From Alphaproteobacteria bacterium HGW-Alphaproteobacteria-7 (GTDB lineage: Bacteria > Pseudomonadota > Alphaproteobacteria > Sphingomonadales > Sphingomonadaceae): a stretch of 64,000 bases of DNA. The notes beneath the pieces were generated by a model, which did no database searches, had not been told where the DNA came from, and saw only the letters and a program-made list of their open reading frames with translations. Positions 26,726 through 35,433 of the stretch are shown piece by piece. Position 1 is the stretch's first letter, and every line of letters starts with the position of its first letter. The position numbers and the translations under genes are program-made. The stretch spans positions 62,001 through 126,000 of the forward strand of contig PHEB01000006.1 of assembly GCA_002842735.1 (NCBI GenBank), written 5' to 3'.

Positions 26726-27922
26726 TCAGATCAACTCCACCGCAACCGCGGTCGCTTCCCCGCCGCCGATGCACAAGGATGCGACGCCGCGCGTTTTGCC
26801 CTGCGCCTTCAATGCGCCGAGCAGGGTGACTATGATCCGCGCACCACTCGCGCCGATGGGGTGGCCCAATGCCGTGCCGCCGCCGTTGACGTTGATCTTG
26901 TCGTGCGGGATGCCAAGATCGCGCATCGCGAACATCGCCACGCAGGCGAAGGCTTCGTTGACTTCGAACAGATCGACATCATCGACGCTCCACCCGGCGC
27001 GGTCGAGCACCTTCTGGATCGCGGGGATCGGCGCGGTGGTGAAATCCGCCGGGGCCTGGGCGTGGGCGGCGGTGGCGACGATCCGCGCGACCGGGGTGTA
27101 GCCCTTGTCCGCGGCCACACTTGCGCGGGTCAGCACCAATGCGGCGGCACCATCCGAAATCGAACTGGACGTCGCGGCGGTGATCGTTCCGTCTTTGGCG
27201 AAGGCGGGGCGCAATTGCGGAATTTTGTCAGGGCGGCCCTTACTGGGGGATTCGTCATGTTCGACCACGACATCGCCTGCACGGGTTGAAACGGTTACGG
27301 GCACGACTTCGTCGGCAAACGCGCCGCTGGCAATCGCACGGTTGGCGCGGGCGAGCGATTCGATGGTGTAGGCATCCATCTCGTCACGGGTCATCTGATA
27401 GGCGTTGGCGGTATCCTGCGCGAAAGTCCCCATCGCCCGGCCCGGTTCATAGGCATCTTCAAGCCCATCAAGGAACATGTGGTCATAGGCGGTATCATGC
27501 CCAAGCCGCGCGCCCGAGCGGTGCTTTTTTAGGAGGTAAGGCGCGTTGGTCATGCTCTCCATCCCGCCGGCAACCACCACATCGATGGTGCCACTGGCGA
27601 GCGCTTCGGCCCCCATGATCACGGTCTGCATTCCGCTGCCGCACACCTTGTTGACGGTGGTGGCTTGAACTGAAAGCGGCAGGCCCGCCTTGATCGCGGC
27701 CTGACGCGCCGGGGCCTGGCCAAGCCCGGCGGGCAGCACGCAGCCGATATAGGCGCGGTCGATATCCTCGCCCGCTACGCCGGCGCGCTCAACTGCCGCC
27801 TTGACTGCCACCGCGCCAAGATCGGTCGCGGCTACATCGGCCAGCGCGCCCTGCATCGCGCCCATCGGGGTGCGGGCGTAGGAAAGGATCACGATCGGGT
27901 CGGCGGCGGAAAACTGGGTCAT
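26726..27922 (-). CDS. Acetyl-CoA C-acetyltransferase (thiolase)
   Basis: A 398-residue thiolase of the biosynthetic (AtoB/PhbA-like) type. The acyl-binding Cys94 is in NKVCGSGMQT, the catalytic His354 in GHPIGASGAR and the proton-donor Cys384 in LCIGGGEATA. It condenses two acetyl-CoA or cleaves acetoacetyl-CoA. The gene is single, with a 161-base divergent region separating it from the aldehyde dehydrogenase gene. Confidence 0.92.
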   Translation of the reverse strand: MTQFSAADPIVILSYARTPMGAMQGALADVAATDLGAVAVKAAVERAGVAGEDIDRAYIGCVLPAGLGQAPARQAAIKAGLPLSVQATTVNKVCGSGMQTVIMGAEALASGTIDVVVAGGMESMTNAPYLLKKHRSGARLGHDTAYDHMFLDGLEDAYEPGRAMGTFAQDTANAYQMTRDEMDAYTIESLARANRAIASGAFADEVVPVTVSTRAGDVVVEHDESPSKGRPDKIPQLRPAFAKDGTITAATSSSISDGAAALVLTRASVAADKGYTPVARIVATAAHAQAPADFTTAPIPAIQKVLDRAGWSVDDVDLFEVNEAFACVAMFAMRDLGIPHDKINVNGGGTALGHPIGASGARIIVTLLGALKAQGKTRGVASLCIGGGEATAVAVELI

Positions 27923-28038
27923 GGAAAAGTCCTTGCTTCACTTAGGGGGGTGAGCACCGATGTAATGCTGCGTTGCAGTATTGGCAATCATAGTCGCGTG
28001 GCTGCAATCGCCTTGTCAGCGGGCGGGCTTTGCGCGAA

Positions 28039-28063
28039 GATGCGTCGCAAATGAAAACGCATC
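28039..28063. promoter_or_regulatory. Possible operator upstream of aldehyde dehydrogenase gene
   Basis: An inverted repeat GATGCG (28039-28044) and CGCATC (28058-28063), separated by an A-rich 13-base spacer, lies about 20 bases before the start codon in the thiolase/aldehyde dehydrogenase divergent region. It could be a regulator site; the arms are short and it may be chance. Confidence 0.25.
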
Positions 28064-28083
28064 ACTGCGAATGGGAGAATGAC

Positions 28084-29514
28084 ATGGCCGATGATCGCCG
28101 CGAAGACCTCGACGCCCTGCTGGCGCGCCAACGCGCCGCCTTCACCGCTTCGCGCCCCGAACCAATGTCGCAGCGGAAAGACCGCATCCGCCGCGCGATT
28201 GCTCTGGTCAAGGATCACGGTGATGATTTCGCCAAGGCGATGAGCGCGGATTTCGGCAACCGTTCCTACGCGCAATCGATGCTGACCGATGTTGCGGCGA
28301 CCGTGGCTGCGGGCAATGATGCGCTGAAACACATGGACAAGTGGGCCAAGCCCGACAAGCGCAAGGTGCAATTCCCGCTCGGCCTGCTGGGCGCGCGGGC
28401 CGAGGTGCGGTATGAACCCAAGGGCGTAATCGGCATCCTGTCCCCGTGGAATTTCCCGCTTCAGCTCGCTTTTGGCCCGTTGATGCAGGTGTTTGCAGCG
28501 GGCAATCGCGCGATGATCAAACCGTCCGAATTTACCGAGCGCACCAGCGAGTTGATGGCGCAGTTGACGGCTGAATATTTCGCACCCGAAGAAGTCGCGG
28601 TTGTTACCGGCGGGCCGGAAGTCGCCGCCGCGTTTTCCTCGCTGCCGTTCGATCATCTGGTGTTCACCGGATCGACCGCGACAGGCCGCCGGGTGATGCA
28701 GGCCGCCGCCGCGAACCTCGTTCCGGTAACGCTTGAACTCGGCGGAAAATCGCCCGTCATCATGGGCCGCAGCGCCGATTTCGCCAAGGCAGGCGAACGG
28801 ATTGCGATTGGCAAAATGCTCAACGCCGGGCAAATCTGCCTCGCGCCCGATTACATGATCGTGCCCGAAGACAAGCAGGACGAAGCGGTGGCAGGCGTCG
28901 TCGGCGCGGCGAGCGCGATGTATCCGCGCCTGCTCGATAATGATGATTACGCCTCAATCGTGTCAGACCGCCATTTCGAACGGCTGCAAGGCCTGGTCGA
29001 AGACGCGCGCGGCAAGGGCGCCGAGGTGATCGAGGTCAATCCCGCTGGCGAGGATTTCACCAACGCCAATCAGCGCAAGATGCCGCTTACTATCCTTAAG
29101 AACGTCACCGAAGATATGGCGGCGATGCAGGAGGAAATCTTCGGCCCGGTATTGCCGGTGATGACCTACAAAGCGCTCGATCAGGCGGTGGATTACGTCA
29201 ACGATCATGATCGCCCGCTCGGCCTGTATTATTTCGGCGAGGACAAGGGCGAACAGGAACGCGTGCTGACCCGCACGATTTCAGGCGGTGTGACGACCAA
29301 TGACGTGGTTTTCCACGTTTCGATGGAAGACTTGCCGTTCGGCGGGGTCGGCCCTTCGGGGATGGGTTCTTACCACGCCATCGAAGGCTTCCGCGAATTC
29401 AGCCACGCCCGCGCGGTTTATCATCAGCCCAAGATCGACATCGCCAAGCTTGCCGGATTGAAGCCGCCCTATGGCAAGGCGACCGACAAGGCGGCGGCGA
29501 ACATGATGAAGTAA
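28084..29514 (+). CDS. Coniferyl aldehyde dehydrogenase-like aldehyde dehydrogenase
   Basis: A 476-residue NAD(P)-dependent aldehyde dehydrogenase. The oxyanion region is SPWNFPLQLAFGP, the catalytic Glu218 is in ELGGKSP and the nucleophile Cys252 is in NAGQICLAPD. The overall sequence, including the FPLGLLGARAEVRYEPKGV start of the cofactor domain, matches the coniferyl aldehyde dehydrogenase (CalB) group; substrate use here is not shown. The ATG at 28084 has GGGAGAA eight bases upstream, whereas an in-frame ATG at 28030 has none. It is followed by the nuo operon after 126 bases. Confidence 0.9.
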   Translation: MADDRREDLDALLARQRAAFTASRPEPMSQRKDRIRRAIALVKDHGDDFAKAMSADFGNRSYAQSMLTDVAATVAAGNDALKHMDKWAKPDKRKVQFPLGLLGARAEVRYEPKGVIGILSPWNFPLQLAFGPLMQVFAAGNRAMIKPSEFTERTSELMAQLTAEYFAPEEVAVVTGGPEVAAAFSSLPFDHLVFTGSTATGRRVMQAAAANLVPVTLELGGKSPVIMGRSADFAKAGERIAIGKMLNAGQICLAPDYMIVPEDKQDEAVAGVVGAASAMYPRLLDNDDYASIVSDRHFERLQGLVEDARGKGAEVIEVNPAGEDFTNANQRKMPLTILKNVTEDMAAMQEEIFGPVLPVMTYKALDQAVDYVNDHDRPLGLYYFGEDKGEQERVLTRTISGGVTTNDVVFHVSMEDLPFGGVGPSGMGSYHAIEGFREFSHARAVYHQPKIDIAKLAGLKPPYGKATDKAAANMMK

Positions 29515-29640
29515 GCCTGTGGCGCAACAGGTGTTCGATTTCCCGCAACACCAATAAGGGAATTTGTCAGAGTCACAGGCTTGCGCCTGCCGTTCGACGG
29601 GCTTAGGGCGGCCATCGGAATTAACAGCTTGGACAACGCC

Positions 29641-30015
29641 GTGGTCGATCTCAGCCAGTATCTTCCGATACTGTTATTCGTGCTCGTCGCCTTCGGGCTC
29701 TCGCTCCTGTTCGTAGTGGCGCCGATGGCGGTGTCGCGGCTGACCGGCACGCACAACCCGGATGCCGAAAAACTCAGCGAGTATGAATGCGGTTTCCCCG
29801 CGTTTGAGGACGCGCGCAGCCAGTTCGATGTGCGGTTCTACCTCGTGGCGATCAGCTTTATCGTGTTTGATCTCGAAGCCGCGTTCCTGTTCCCTTGGGC
29901 GGTCAGCCTTGGCGAAACGGGCTGGGTTGGCTGGGGCGGAATGATGGTGTTCCTGTTCATCCTTGCGGTTGGGCTGGCTTATGAATGGAAGAAAGGGGCG
30001 TTGGATTGGGAATGA
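29641..30015 (+). CDS. nuoA: NADH-quinone oxidoreductase subunit A
   Basis: A 124-residue complex I membrane subunit with three helices. The conserved loop [20 protein letters not shown] with its ubiquinone-site Cys and the helix [14 protein letters not shown] are unmistakable. The start is probably GTG at 29641, giving [13 protein letters not shown]; a TTG at 29629 is an alternative. The operon promoter must lie in 29515-29640. The stop overlaps nuoB by four bases (ATGA). Confidence 0.93.
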   Translation: MVDLSQYLPILLFVLVAFGLSLLFVVAPMAVSRLTGTHNPDAEKLSEYECGFPAFEDARSQFDVRFYLVAISFIVFDLEAAFLFPWAVSLGETGWVGWGGMMVFLFILAVGLAYEWKKGALDWE

Positions 30016-30590
30016 ATACCATCGTTACTCCTCCTCAAGGACTTCCTGACATTTCCGCGCTCACCACCGCCAAGGGCGGCGAAGTGCGTCAGCCCGATGC
30101 GTCTTATTTCACCGCGTTGCAGACCGAGGTGAATGACAAGGGCTTCCTCGTCACCTCGACCGAGGATCTGTTCCAGTGGGCGCGCACCGGCAGCTTGTGG
30201 TGGATGACCTTCGGCCTCGCTTGTTGCGCGGTGGAGATGATCCATGTGAATATGCCGCGTTACGACATGGAGCGTTTCGGCGCTGCCCCGCGTGCGTCCC
30301 CGCGTCAGTCGGACGTGATGATCGTGGCGGGCACGCTGTGCAACAAGATGGCCCCGGCGCTGCGCAAAGTTTACGACCAGATGTCCGATCCGAAATACGT
30401 GATCAGCATGGGTAGCTGCGCCAATGGCGGCGGCTATTACCACTATAGCTATTCGGTGGTGCGCGGCTGTGACCGGATTGTGCCGGTGGATATTTACGTG
30501 CCCGGATGCCCGCCGACGGCCGAGGCGTTGCTTTACGGCGTGATGCAATTGCAGCGCAAAATCCGCCGCGTCGGCACGATTGAGAGGTAA
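30012..30590 (+). CDS. nuoB: NADH-quinone oxidoreductase subunit B
   Basis: A 192-residue subunit of the peripheral arm carrying the last iron-sulfur cluster, N2. The ligands are in [19 protein letters not shown] and [13 protein letters not shown]2 passes electrons to ubiquinone at the membrane interface. The ATG at 30012 overlaps the nuoA stop, with TTGGGA just upstream. An in-frame upstream start at 29985 lies inside nuoA and is rejected. Confidence 0.95.
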   Translation: MNTIVTPPQGLPDISALTTAKGGEVRQPDASYFTALQTEVNDKGFLVTSTEDLFQWARTGSLWWMTFGLACCAVEMIHVNMPRYDMERFGAAPRASPRQSDVMIVAGTLCNKMAPALRKVYDQMSDPKYVISMGSCANGGGYYHYSYSVVRGCDRIVPVDIYVPGCPPTAEALLYGVMQLQRKIRRVGTIER

Positions 30591-30595
30591 GGGCG

Positions 30596-31255
30596 ATGGC
30601 CGTTCTCCACTCCGCCCCGAAATTCGCCTCCAACGAAGGCGTGATTGACGCGATCAGCGAAAGCATCAGCGTGTGGCTGATCGATGCGCAAGAAACGCAT
30701 GGTGAGGTGTCGTTCCGCGTCCAGCGCGATGCCATTGAACAGGTGCTGCGCATATTGCGTGACGATCACCAGTATCAGCAGTTGATGGAAATCGCCGGGG
30801 TTGATTACCCCGACCGCGCGGAGCGGTTCGAGGTGGTCTATATGCTCCTGAGCCTGACCAAAAACCACCGCGTGATGGTGAAATGTTCGGCTGACGAGGA
30901 CACCCCGGTTCCGACTGTCACGACGCTGTGGCCCAACGCGGGCTGGCTGGAACGCGAAGTGTTCGACATGTTCGGCGTCACTTTCGCGGGCAACCCCGAT
31001 CTGCGCCGCATCCTCACCGATTACGGGTTTGAAGGCCACCCGTTCCGCAAGGATTTCCCGCTGACCGGCTACACCGAACTGCGTTATTCCGAAGAGGAAA
31101 AGCGGGTGGTGTATGAACCGGTCGAACTGGCGCAGGAAATGCGCGAGTTTGATTTCCTCTCTCCTTGGGAAGGCGCGGATTACGTTCTGCCCGGAGACGA
31201 GAAGGCTGACGAGAAGGCTCCCCCCGCGAAGCCGGAAGGGGAGGCGAAGAAATGA
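30596..31255 (+). CDS. nuoC: NADH-quinone oxidoreductase subunit C
   Basis: A 219-residue NuoC (30-kDa subunit), separate from NuoD. The hallmark stretch [20 protein letters not shown] is followed by [16 protein letters not shown]. It is part of the quinone-reducing module of the peripheral arm. The C-terminal tail ([19 protein letters not shown]) is charged and disordered. GAGGTAAGGGCG precedes the ATG. The stop overlaps nuoD (ATGA at 31252-31255). Confidence 0.95.
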   Translation: MAVLHSAPKFASNEGVIDAISESISVWLIDAQETHGEVSFRVQRDAIEQVLRILRDDHQYQQLMEIAGVDYPDRAERFEVVYMLLSLTKNHRVMVKCSADEDTPVPTVTTLWPNAGWLEREVFDMFGVTFAGNPDLRRILTDYGFEGHPFRKDFPLTGYTELRYSEEEKRVVYEPVELAQEMREFDFLSPWEGADYVLPGDEKADEKAPPAKPEGEAKK

Positions 31256-32463
31256 CCATGCAACGCGAAGAATCGCCGACCACCGATGGCGCGGTCATCA
31301 ACAATTACACGATCAATTTCGGCCCCCAGCACCCGGCGGCGCATGGTGTGCTGCGAATGGTGATGGAGCTGGATGGAGAGGTGATCGAACGGATCGACCC
31401 GCATGTCGGCCTGCTCCACCGCGGCACTGAAAAGCTGATCGAGCACAAGACGTATTTGCAGGCACTGCCCTATTTCGACCGGCTCGATTACGTTTCGCCG
31501 CTGTGTCAGGAACATTCCTATGTGCTGGCGATCGAGAAACTGCTCAATCTCGAAGTGCCGATCCGGGCGCAATACCTGCGAGTTCTGTTTGCCGAATTGA
31601 CGCGCATTTCCAACCACATGCTCAACATGGGCGCGCACATCCTCGATGTTGGCGCGTTCACGCCGAACCTGTGGATCATGGATCTGCGCGAAGATTGCAT
31701 GAACTTCTTTGAACGCGCCAGCGGCGCGCGGATGCACTCGGCGTGGTTCCGTCCCGGCGGCGTGCATCAGGACGTGCCGGAAAAGCTGCTGGTCGATATC
31801 GGCGACTGGCTCGACAACCGCTTCTTCCAGCTGTTCGAAGACGCGATGAGCCTGGTGATCGACAACCGCATTTTCAAACAGCGCAATGTCGATATTGCGG
31901 TGGTGGGCCGCGATGATGCGATTGCGTGGGGATTTTCCGGCCCGATGATCCGCGCCGCTGGCATCCCGTGGGATCTGCGCAAGAGCCAGCCCTATGATGT
32001 TTACGATCGCATGGAGTTCGATATTCCGGTCGGGACCAATTCGGACTGCTACGACCGCTTCATGGTGCGCGTGAAGGAAGTCTACGAAAGCGCCAAGATC
32101 ATCCGTCAGTGCCTGCGTGATATGCCGCAGGGGCCGATTGCCAGCAGCGACAACAAGGTCGTGCCGCCGAAGCGCGGCGAAATGAAGCAGTCGATGGAAG
32201 CGCTGATCCACCACTTCAAGCTCTACACCGAAGGCTTCCACGTGCCTGCTGGCGAGGTTTACGTCGCGACTGAAAGCCCCAAGGGCGAATTCGGCGTCTA
32301 TCTCGTCAGCGACGGCACCAACAAGCCCTACCGCTGCAAGATCCGCCCTACGGCCTTCTCGCACCTTCAGGCAATGGACTTTATGTGCAAGGGCCACATG
32401 CTGCCCGACGCGACCGCCATTCTGGGCGCGATCGACGTGGTGTTCGGGGAGTGTGACCGGTGA
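31252..32463 (+). CDS. nuoD: NADH-quinone oxidoreductase subunit D
   Basis: A 403-residue NuoD (49-kDa subunit). The N-terminal [15 protein letters not shown] holds the quinone-site His, followed by [14 protein letters not shown] and RPGGVHQD. The C-terminus [12 protein letters not shown] is the standard family end. With NuoB it forms the ubiquinone pocket. The last bases overlap the GTG of a passenger ORF, and the 3' end (from TTCGGGGAGTG) recurs in a diverged copy at 32793-32814. Confidence 0.96.
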   Translation: MTMQREESPTTDGAVINNYTINFGPQHPAAHGVLRMVMELDGEVIERIDPHVGLLHRGTEKLIEHKTYLQALPYFDRLDYVSPLCQEHSYVLAIEKLLNLEVPIRAQYLRVLFAELTRISNHMLNMGAHILDVGAFTPNLWIMDLREDCMNFFERASGARMHSAWFRPGGVHQDVPEKLLVDIGDWLDNRFFQLFEDAMSLVIDNRIFKQRNVDIAVVGRDDAIAWGFSGPMIRAAGIPWDLRKSQPYDVYDRMEFDIPVGTNSDCYDRFMVRVKEVYESAKIIRQCLRDMPQGPIASSDNKVVPPKRGEMKQSMEALIHHFKLYTEGFHVPAGEVYVATESPKGEFGVYLVSDGTNKPYRCKIRPTAFSHLQAMDFMCKGHMLPDATAILGAIDVVFGECDR

Positions 32464-32684
32464 ATCGCGAGTTCAATCCCTTCGATATCCTGATCGGTTT
32501 CGGTCTGGGCATAGCGATGTCGCTAATCGGGCTGCGGTTGGCGGGCCTTGTAGACAATGACGTCAGCATTTGGGGTCAGTTTCTCTTAGTACCCACAATG
32601 ATCTTGGTTATCGCACGACAAATGAACCGGCCACCATTTGTGAAGAAACAAGAGACTGAGTGCGGGGAGAATCATAATGGCTGA
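32460..32684 (+). CDS. Small two-helix membrane protein inserted between nuoD and nuoE (passenger ORF 1)
   Basis: A 74-residue protein starting at GTG 32460, four bases inside the nuoD end (GTGA). It has two predicted membrane helices, [22 protein letters not shown] and [18 protein letters not shown], and a charged tail. No known family is recognised. Its stop lies inside an ATGGCTGA at 32677-32684 whose ATG starts a copy of the nuoE 5' end. The second half of the gene is visibly less GC-rich than the nuo genes. Coupled overlaps on both sides suggest that it is translated with the operon. Confidence 0.55.
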   Translation: MNREFNPFDILIGFGLGIAMSLIGLRLAGLVDNDVSIWGQFLLVPTMILVIARQMNRPPFVKKQETECGENHNG

Positions 32685-32814
32685 CCGTACCCCCGCTCCC
32701 GTCATTGCGAGTCTCGCACAGCGAGGCGCGGCAATCCAGAGCTTGCCAGCGCCGGGACTGGATTGCTTCGCTGCGCTCGCAATGACGAACCAGTTCGGGG
32801 AGTGCGATCGGTGA
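32677..32814 (+). other. Chimeric mini-ORF: NuoE start, palindromic repeat, NuoD end
   Basis: A 45-codon open frame. Its first eight residues, MADRTPAP, equal the NuoE N-terminus, and bases 32677-32700 match 32992-33015 at 22 of 24 positions. Its last residues, FGECDR, equal the NuoD C-terminus. The middle is a palindromic repeat. The ATG overlaps the end of passenger ORF 1 and the TGA overlaps the GTG of passenger ORF 2, exactly as the real nuoE start and nuoD end do. It is probably a duplication scar rather than a gene, though it could keep ribosomes moving through the repeat. Confidence 0.7.
32700..32787. repeat. Palindromic intergenic repeat, family A copy 1
   Basis: Perfect 12-base terminal inverted repeats, CGTCATTGCGAG (32700-32711) and CTCGCAATGACG (32776-32787), enclose a second, imperfect pair around GGCAATCCAG / CTGGATTGC. 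The same element recurs at 36188-36263. This looks like the REP/MITE-like palindrome dispersed in many sphingomonad genomes (from memory). Confidence 0.85.
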
Positions 32815-32999
32815 GGCGGATCAGTAATTGGATATGGGTGGAGGTAGTGTTGCTCGTCGGGCTTTGCATAGTGTTTTTCGTGGGTTTTCTCACGGCAAAG
32901 CAATTTGCCACCTTTGGCATAGGAGTGCTCGCGACCTTCGCCATTCCAGCCTTCCTGAATGTTGCAAATACGCAAACGCGAGACGCAAACAATGGCTGA
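32811..32999 (+). CDS. Small two-helix membrane protein before nuoE (passenger ORF 2)
   Basis: A 62-residue protein starting at GTG 32811, overlapping the stop of the chimeric mini-ORF (GTGA). It has two membrane helices, VEVVLLVGLCIVFFVGFLTA and FATFGIGVLATFAIPAFLNVA. Its stop lies in ATGGCTGA at 32992-32999, whose ATG is the nuoE start. It has the same size class, topology and end (NG-stop) as passenger ORF 1, so the two may be diverged paralogues, though sequence identity is low by eye. Function unknown. Confidence 0.5.
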   Translation: MRRISNWIWVEVVLLVGLCIVFFVGFLTAKQFATFGIGVLATFAIPAFLNVANTQTRDANNG

Positions 33000-33660
33000 T
33001 CGTACCCCCGCACCCGACACCCCCGAACTGCGCGAGCGTTGGGGTGGGTTCGAATTCTCCGACGCCTGGCGTGCCAAGGCCGACACGGCGATCTCGCACT
33101 ATCCCAAAGGGCGCCAGAAATCGGCCGTCATGGCGCTGCTCGACTATGCCCAGCGTCAGGTGGGCGAGGAAACGCAGACGCAGGGCTGGCTGCCGATCCC
33201 GGTGATCGAATATGTCGCCGACTATCTCGACATGCCGGTGATCCGCGTGCTCGAAGTCGCCAGCTTCTACTTCATGTATAACCTGAAGCCCGTCGGCAAA
33301 TTCCACGTGCAGGTGTGCGGCACCACGCCCTGCATGCTGCGCGGCAGCGATGACATCATCGCTGCCTGCAAGAAGCGCGGGATGGCAAAGGGCGAAGTCT
33401 CGGCTGACGGCCTGTGGACCCTCACCGAAGTCGAATGCATGGGCAATTGCGCCACCGCACCGATGGTCCAGATCAACGACGACAACTTCGAAGATCTGAC
33501 GCCGGAGCGCTTGGACGCGGTGCTCGATGCGCTCGCAGCGGGTGAGCAACCCAAGGCGGGCACGCAGGAGCCGGGGCGGCACACGTCTGAACCCTCGGGC
33601 GGGCCAACCACGTTGCAGGACATGGTCAACGCCAACCACGATTATCGGGGGGAGTGGTGA
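32992..33660 (+). CDS. nuoE: NADH-quinone oxidoreductase subunit E
   Basis: A 222-residue NuoE (24-kDa subunit). The four [2Fe-2S] cluster N1a ligands are in VQVCGTTPCMLRG and ECMGNCATAP. It belongs to the NADH-oxidising module with NuoF and NuoG. The start ATG at 32992 overlaps the passenger ORF stop; its first 24 bases also occur in a diverged copy at 32677. The C-terminal tail (about 185-222) is long and disordered, ending NANHDYRGEW. The stop overlaps an ATG (TGATG) that opens the next repeat-carrying frame. Confidence 0.95.
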   Translation: MADRTPAPDTPELRERWGGFEFSDAWRAKADTAISHYPKGRQKSAVMALLDYAQRQVGEETQTQGWLPIPVIEYVADYLDMPVIRVLEVASFYFMYNLKPVGKFHVQVCGTTPCMLRGSDDIIAACKKRGMAKGEVSADGLWTLTEVECMGNCATAPMVQINDDNFEDLTPERLDAVLDALAAGEQPKAGTQEPGRHTSEPSGGPTTLQDMVNANHDYRGEW

Positions 33661-33782
33661 TGCGTTTCGGTCATCCCATTCTCGTCATCCCAGCGAAAGC
33701 TGGGACCCAGGGCGACACGCACTGTGCTTTGTTGCCTGAGGCCCCAGCTTTTGCTGGGGTGACGGGAGAGGTTGCAAAGTGA
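33660..33782 (+). other. Bridging mini-ORF through palindromic repeat B
   Basis: A 40-codon frame from an ATG that shares one base with the nuoE stop, to a TGA that overlaps the GTG of the next small gene (33779). Most of it translates the repeat (VIPAKAGTQ on one arm, PEAPAFAGVTG on the other), so it is not expected to be a functional protein. Its interest is that it links two coding regions without a translation gap. Confidence 0.5.
33683..33764. repeat. Palindromic intergenic repeat, family B
   Basis: The outer arms CGTCATCCCAGC and GCTGGGGTGACG are near-complementary (one mismatch). Each half can also form its own hairpin: CCCAGC-gaaa-GCTGGG on the left and CCCCAGC-tttt-GCTGGGG on the right. 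It is a different family from the repeat at 32700. The type resembles dispersed palindromes of alphaproteobacterial genomes. Confidence 0.82.
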
Positions 33783-33922
33783 CAGAAGCTGTCTCCATCC
33801 TCGGCGCGTTGTTGCTCGCCTTCATCGCCTACAAGGTGCTGATGGGGCTGGTGCGCGTGGGGGTGATCATCCTCATCCTCGCGGTGCTGGCAGGGCTGTG
33901 GCAGCAGGGAGCGATCGGATGA
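33779..33922 (+). CDS. Tiny membrane protein between nuoE and nuoF (passenger ORF 3)
   Basis: A 47-residue protein, starting GTG at 33779 (MTEAVSILGALLLAF) and ending in TGA at 33920-33922, which overlaps the next ATG (ATGA). It is almost entirely hydrophobic: LGALLLAFIAYKVLMGLV and VGVIILILAVLAGLWQQ. No family recognised. The four-base overlaps on both sides favour real translation. Confidence 0.5.
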   Translation: MTEAVSILGALLLAFIAYKVLMGLVRVGVIILILAVLAGLWQQGAIG

Positions 33923-34095
33923 ACCCGGTGACTCTCGCCTTTGTCGTCCTCGGGCTGACCGGCTTTGCGTTGGGCGCGGTGTTGAGCGCGACCGGCAAGA
34001 TGGAAATGGGCGTGATCCTGATGGGTCTCGGACTTACCTTCCAAGTGATTTCGCTGGTGCGGCTGAAACGCGCCAAACAACAAGGGAAGCAGTGA
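33919..34095 (+). CDS. Small two-helix membrane protein before nuoF (passenger ORF 4)
   Basis: A 58-residue protein, MNPVTLAFVVLGLTGFALGA..., with two hydrophobic helices (TLAFVVLGLTGFALGAVLSA and MGVILMGLGLTFQVISLV) and a basic tail (RLKRAKQQGKQ), suggesting a hairpin with a positive cytoplasmic end. The ATG overlaps the upstream stop, and its own stop overlaps the ATG of a short frame repeating the nuoF start. Unknown function. Confidence 0.55.
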   Translation: MNPVTLAFVVLGLTGFALGAVLSATGKMEMGVILMGLGLTFQVISLVRLKRAKQQGKQ

Positions 34096-34139
34096 TGCTG
34101 GCTGACGTTTTTGAAGGGGGCGCTCGCGATGCTCGCTGA
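34095..34139 (+). other. Copy of the nuoF start (14-codon remnant)
   Basis: Bases 34095-34106 (ATGCTGGCTGAC, MLAD) differ by one base from the nuoF start at 34129-34140 (ATGCTCGCTGAC, MLAD). The copy runs only 14 codons to a TGA at 34137-34139 inside nuoF. It overlaps the passenger ORF 4 stop in the position where nuoF itself would be expected to begin. It looks like a leftover of the insertion that brought in the upstream passenger genes. Confidence 0.55.
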
Positions 34140-35433
34140 CCGGGACCGCATCTTCACCAATGTCTACGGCTTTCAGGACTGGGGCCTGAAAGCAGCGCAG
34201 GCGCGCGGCGATTGGGATGGCACTAAGGCGCTGCTCGAACGCGGGCCGGATGCTATCGTCGAGGAGATCAAGGCGAGCGGGCTGCGCGGACGCGGCGGGG
34301 CGGGCTTTCCCACCGGGCTGAAATGGTCCTTCATGCCCAAGGAATCGCGTGACGGGCGGCCCAGCTTCCTCGTCATCAATGCCGATGAATCCGAACCCGG
34401 CAGCTGCAAAGACCGCGAAATCCTGCGCCATGATCCGCACAAGCTGGTCGAAGGCGCGCTGGTCGCAGGCTTCGCGATGCGCGCTCGGGCAGCCTATATC
34501 TATGTGCGCGGCGAATATATCCGCGAGGCAGAGGTGCTTCAGGCCGCGATCCATCAGGCTTATGAAGCCGGGCTGATCGGCAAGAACGCCTGCGGGTCTG
34601 GCTATGATTTCGACGTGTTCATGCACCGCGGTGCGGGCGCCTATATCTGCGGCGAAGAAACCGCGATGATCGAAAGCCTCGAAGGCAAGAAAGGCCAGCC
34701 GCGCCTCAAGCCCCCGTTCCCGGCGGGCGCGGGGCTGTATGGCTGCCCGACCACGGTCAACAACGTGGAAAGCATCGCGGTCGCGCCGACGATCCTGCGG
34801 CGCGGGGCGACTTGGTTCAGCTCCTTCGGGCGTGAGAACAACAAGGGCACCAAGCTGTTCCAGATTTCTGGCCATGTGGAAAAGCCCTGCGTGGTCGAGG
34901 AATCGATGAGCATCCCGTTCGAGGAGTTGATCGAGAAACACTGCGGCGGCATTCGCGGCGGGTGGGACAATCTGCTGGCGGTGATCCCCGGTGGTTCGTC
35001 CGTTCCACTGGTTCCTGCCGAGCAAATCCGCCACGCGCTGATGGATTTTGACGGCCTCAAGGACTTGGGTAGCGGCCTCGGCACGGCGGCGGTGATCGTG
35101 ATGGACAAGTCGACCGACATCGTCCGCGCGATCAGCCGCCTCAGCTATTTCTACAAGCACGAAAGCTGTGGCCAGTGCACCCCCTGCCGCGAAGGCACGG
35201 GCTGGATGTGGCGCATGATGGAGCGCCTGCGCACCGGCGATGCGGCAATCGAGGAAATCGATATGCTGCACGAAGTCACCAAGCAGGTCGAAGGCCACAC
35301 CATTTGTGCGCTGGGCGATGCGGCGGCGTGGCCGATCCAGGGCCTGATCCGGCATTTCCGGCCGGAGCTGGAGCGGCGGATTCACGAGCATAACGCGCAG
35401 TTTGCGCCAGAGGTCAGGGAGGCGGCGGAATGA
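34129..35433 (+). CDS. nuoF: NADH-quinone oxidoreductase subunit F
   Basis: A 434-residue NuoF (51-kDa subunit), which binds NADH, FMN and cluster N3. Visible are [14 protein letters not shown] (NADH/FMN site), [35 protein letters not shown], and the [4Fe-4S] motif [12 protein letters not shown] with a later Cys in HTICALGD. The start at 34129 ([11 protein letters not shown]) fits the family; the in-frame ATG at 34111 adds MKGALA and is less likely. The stop overlaps the start of the next, secreted passenger protein (ATGA at 35430-35433). Confidence 0.95.
   Translation: MLADRDRIFTNVYGFQDWGLKAAQARGDWDGTKALLERGPDAIVEEIKASGLRGRGGAGFPTGLKWSFMPKESRDGRPSFLVINADESEPGSCKDREILRHDPHKLVEGALVAGFAMRARAAYIYVRGEYIREAEVLQAAIHQAYEAGLIGKNACGSGYDFDVFMHRGAGAYICGEETAMIESLEGKKGQPRLKPPFPAGAGLYGCPTTVNNVESIAVAPTILRRGATWFSSFGRENNKGTKLFQISGHVEKPCVVEESMSIPFEELIEKHCGGIRGGWDNLLAVIPGGSSVPLVPAEQIRHALMDFDGLKDLGSGLGTAAVIVMDKSTDIVRAISRLSYFYKHESCGQCTPCREGTGWMWRMMERLRTGDAAIEEIDMLHEVTKQVEGHTICALGDAAAWPIQGLIRHFRPELERRIHEHNAQFAPEVREAAE

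Noticed and set aside
32700..32787. Rho-independent terminator inside the nuo operon
   Set aside because: The palindrome is not followed by a T-run and lies inside a coupled operon; it matches a dispersed repeat family instead.
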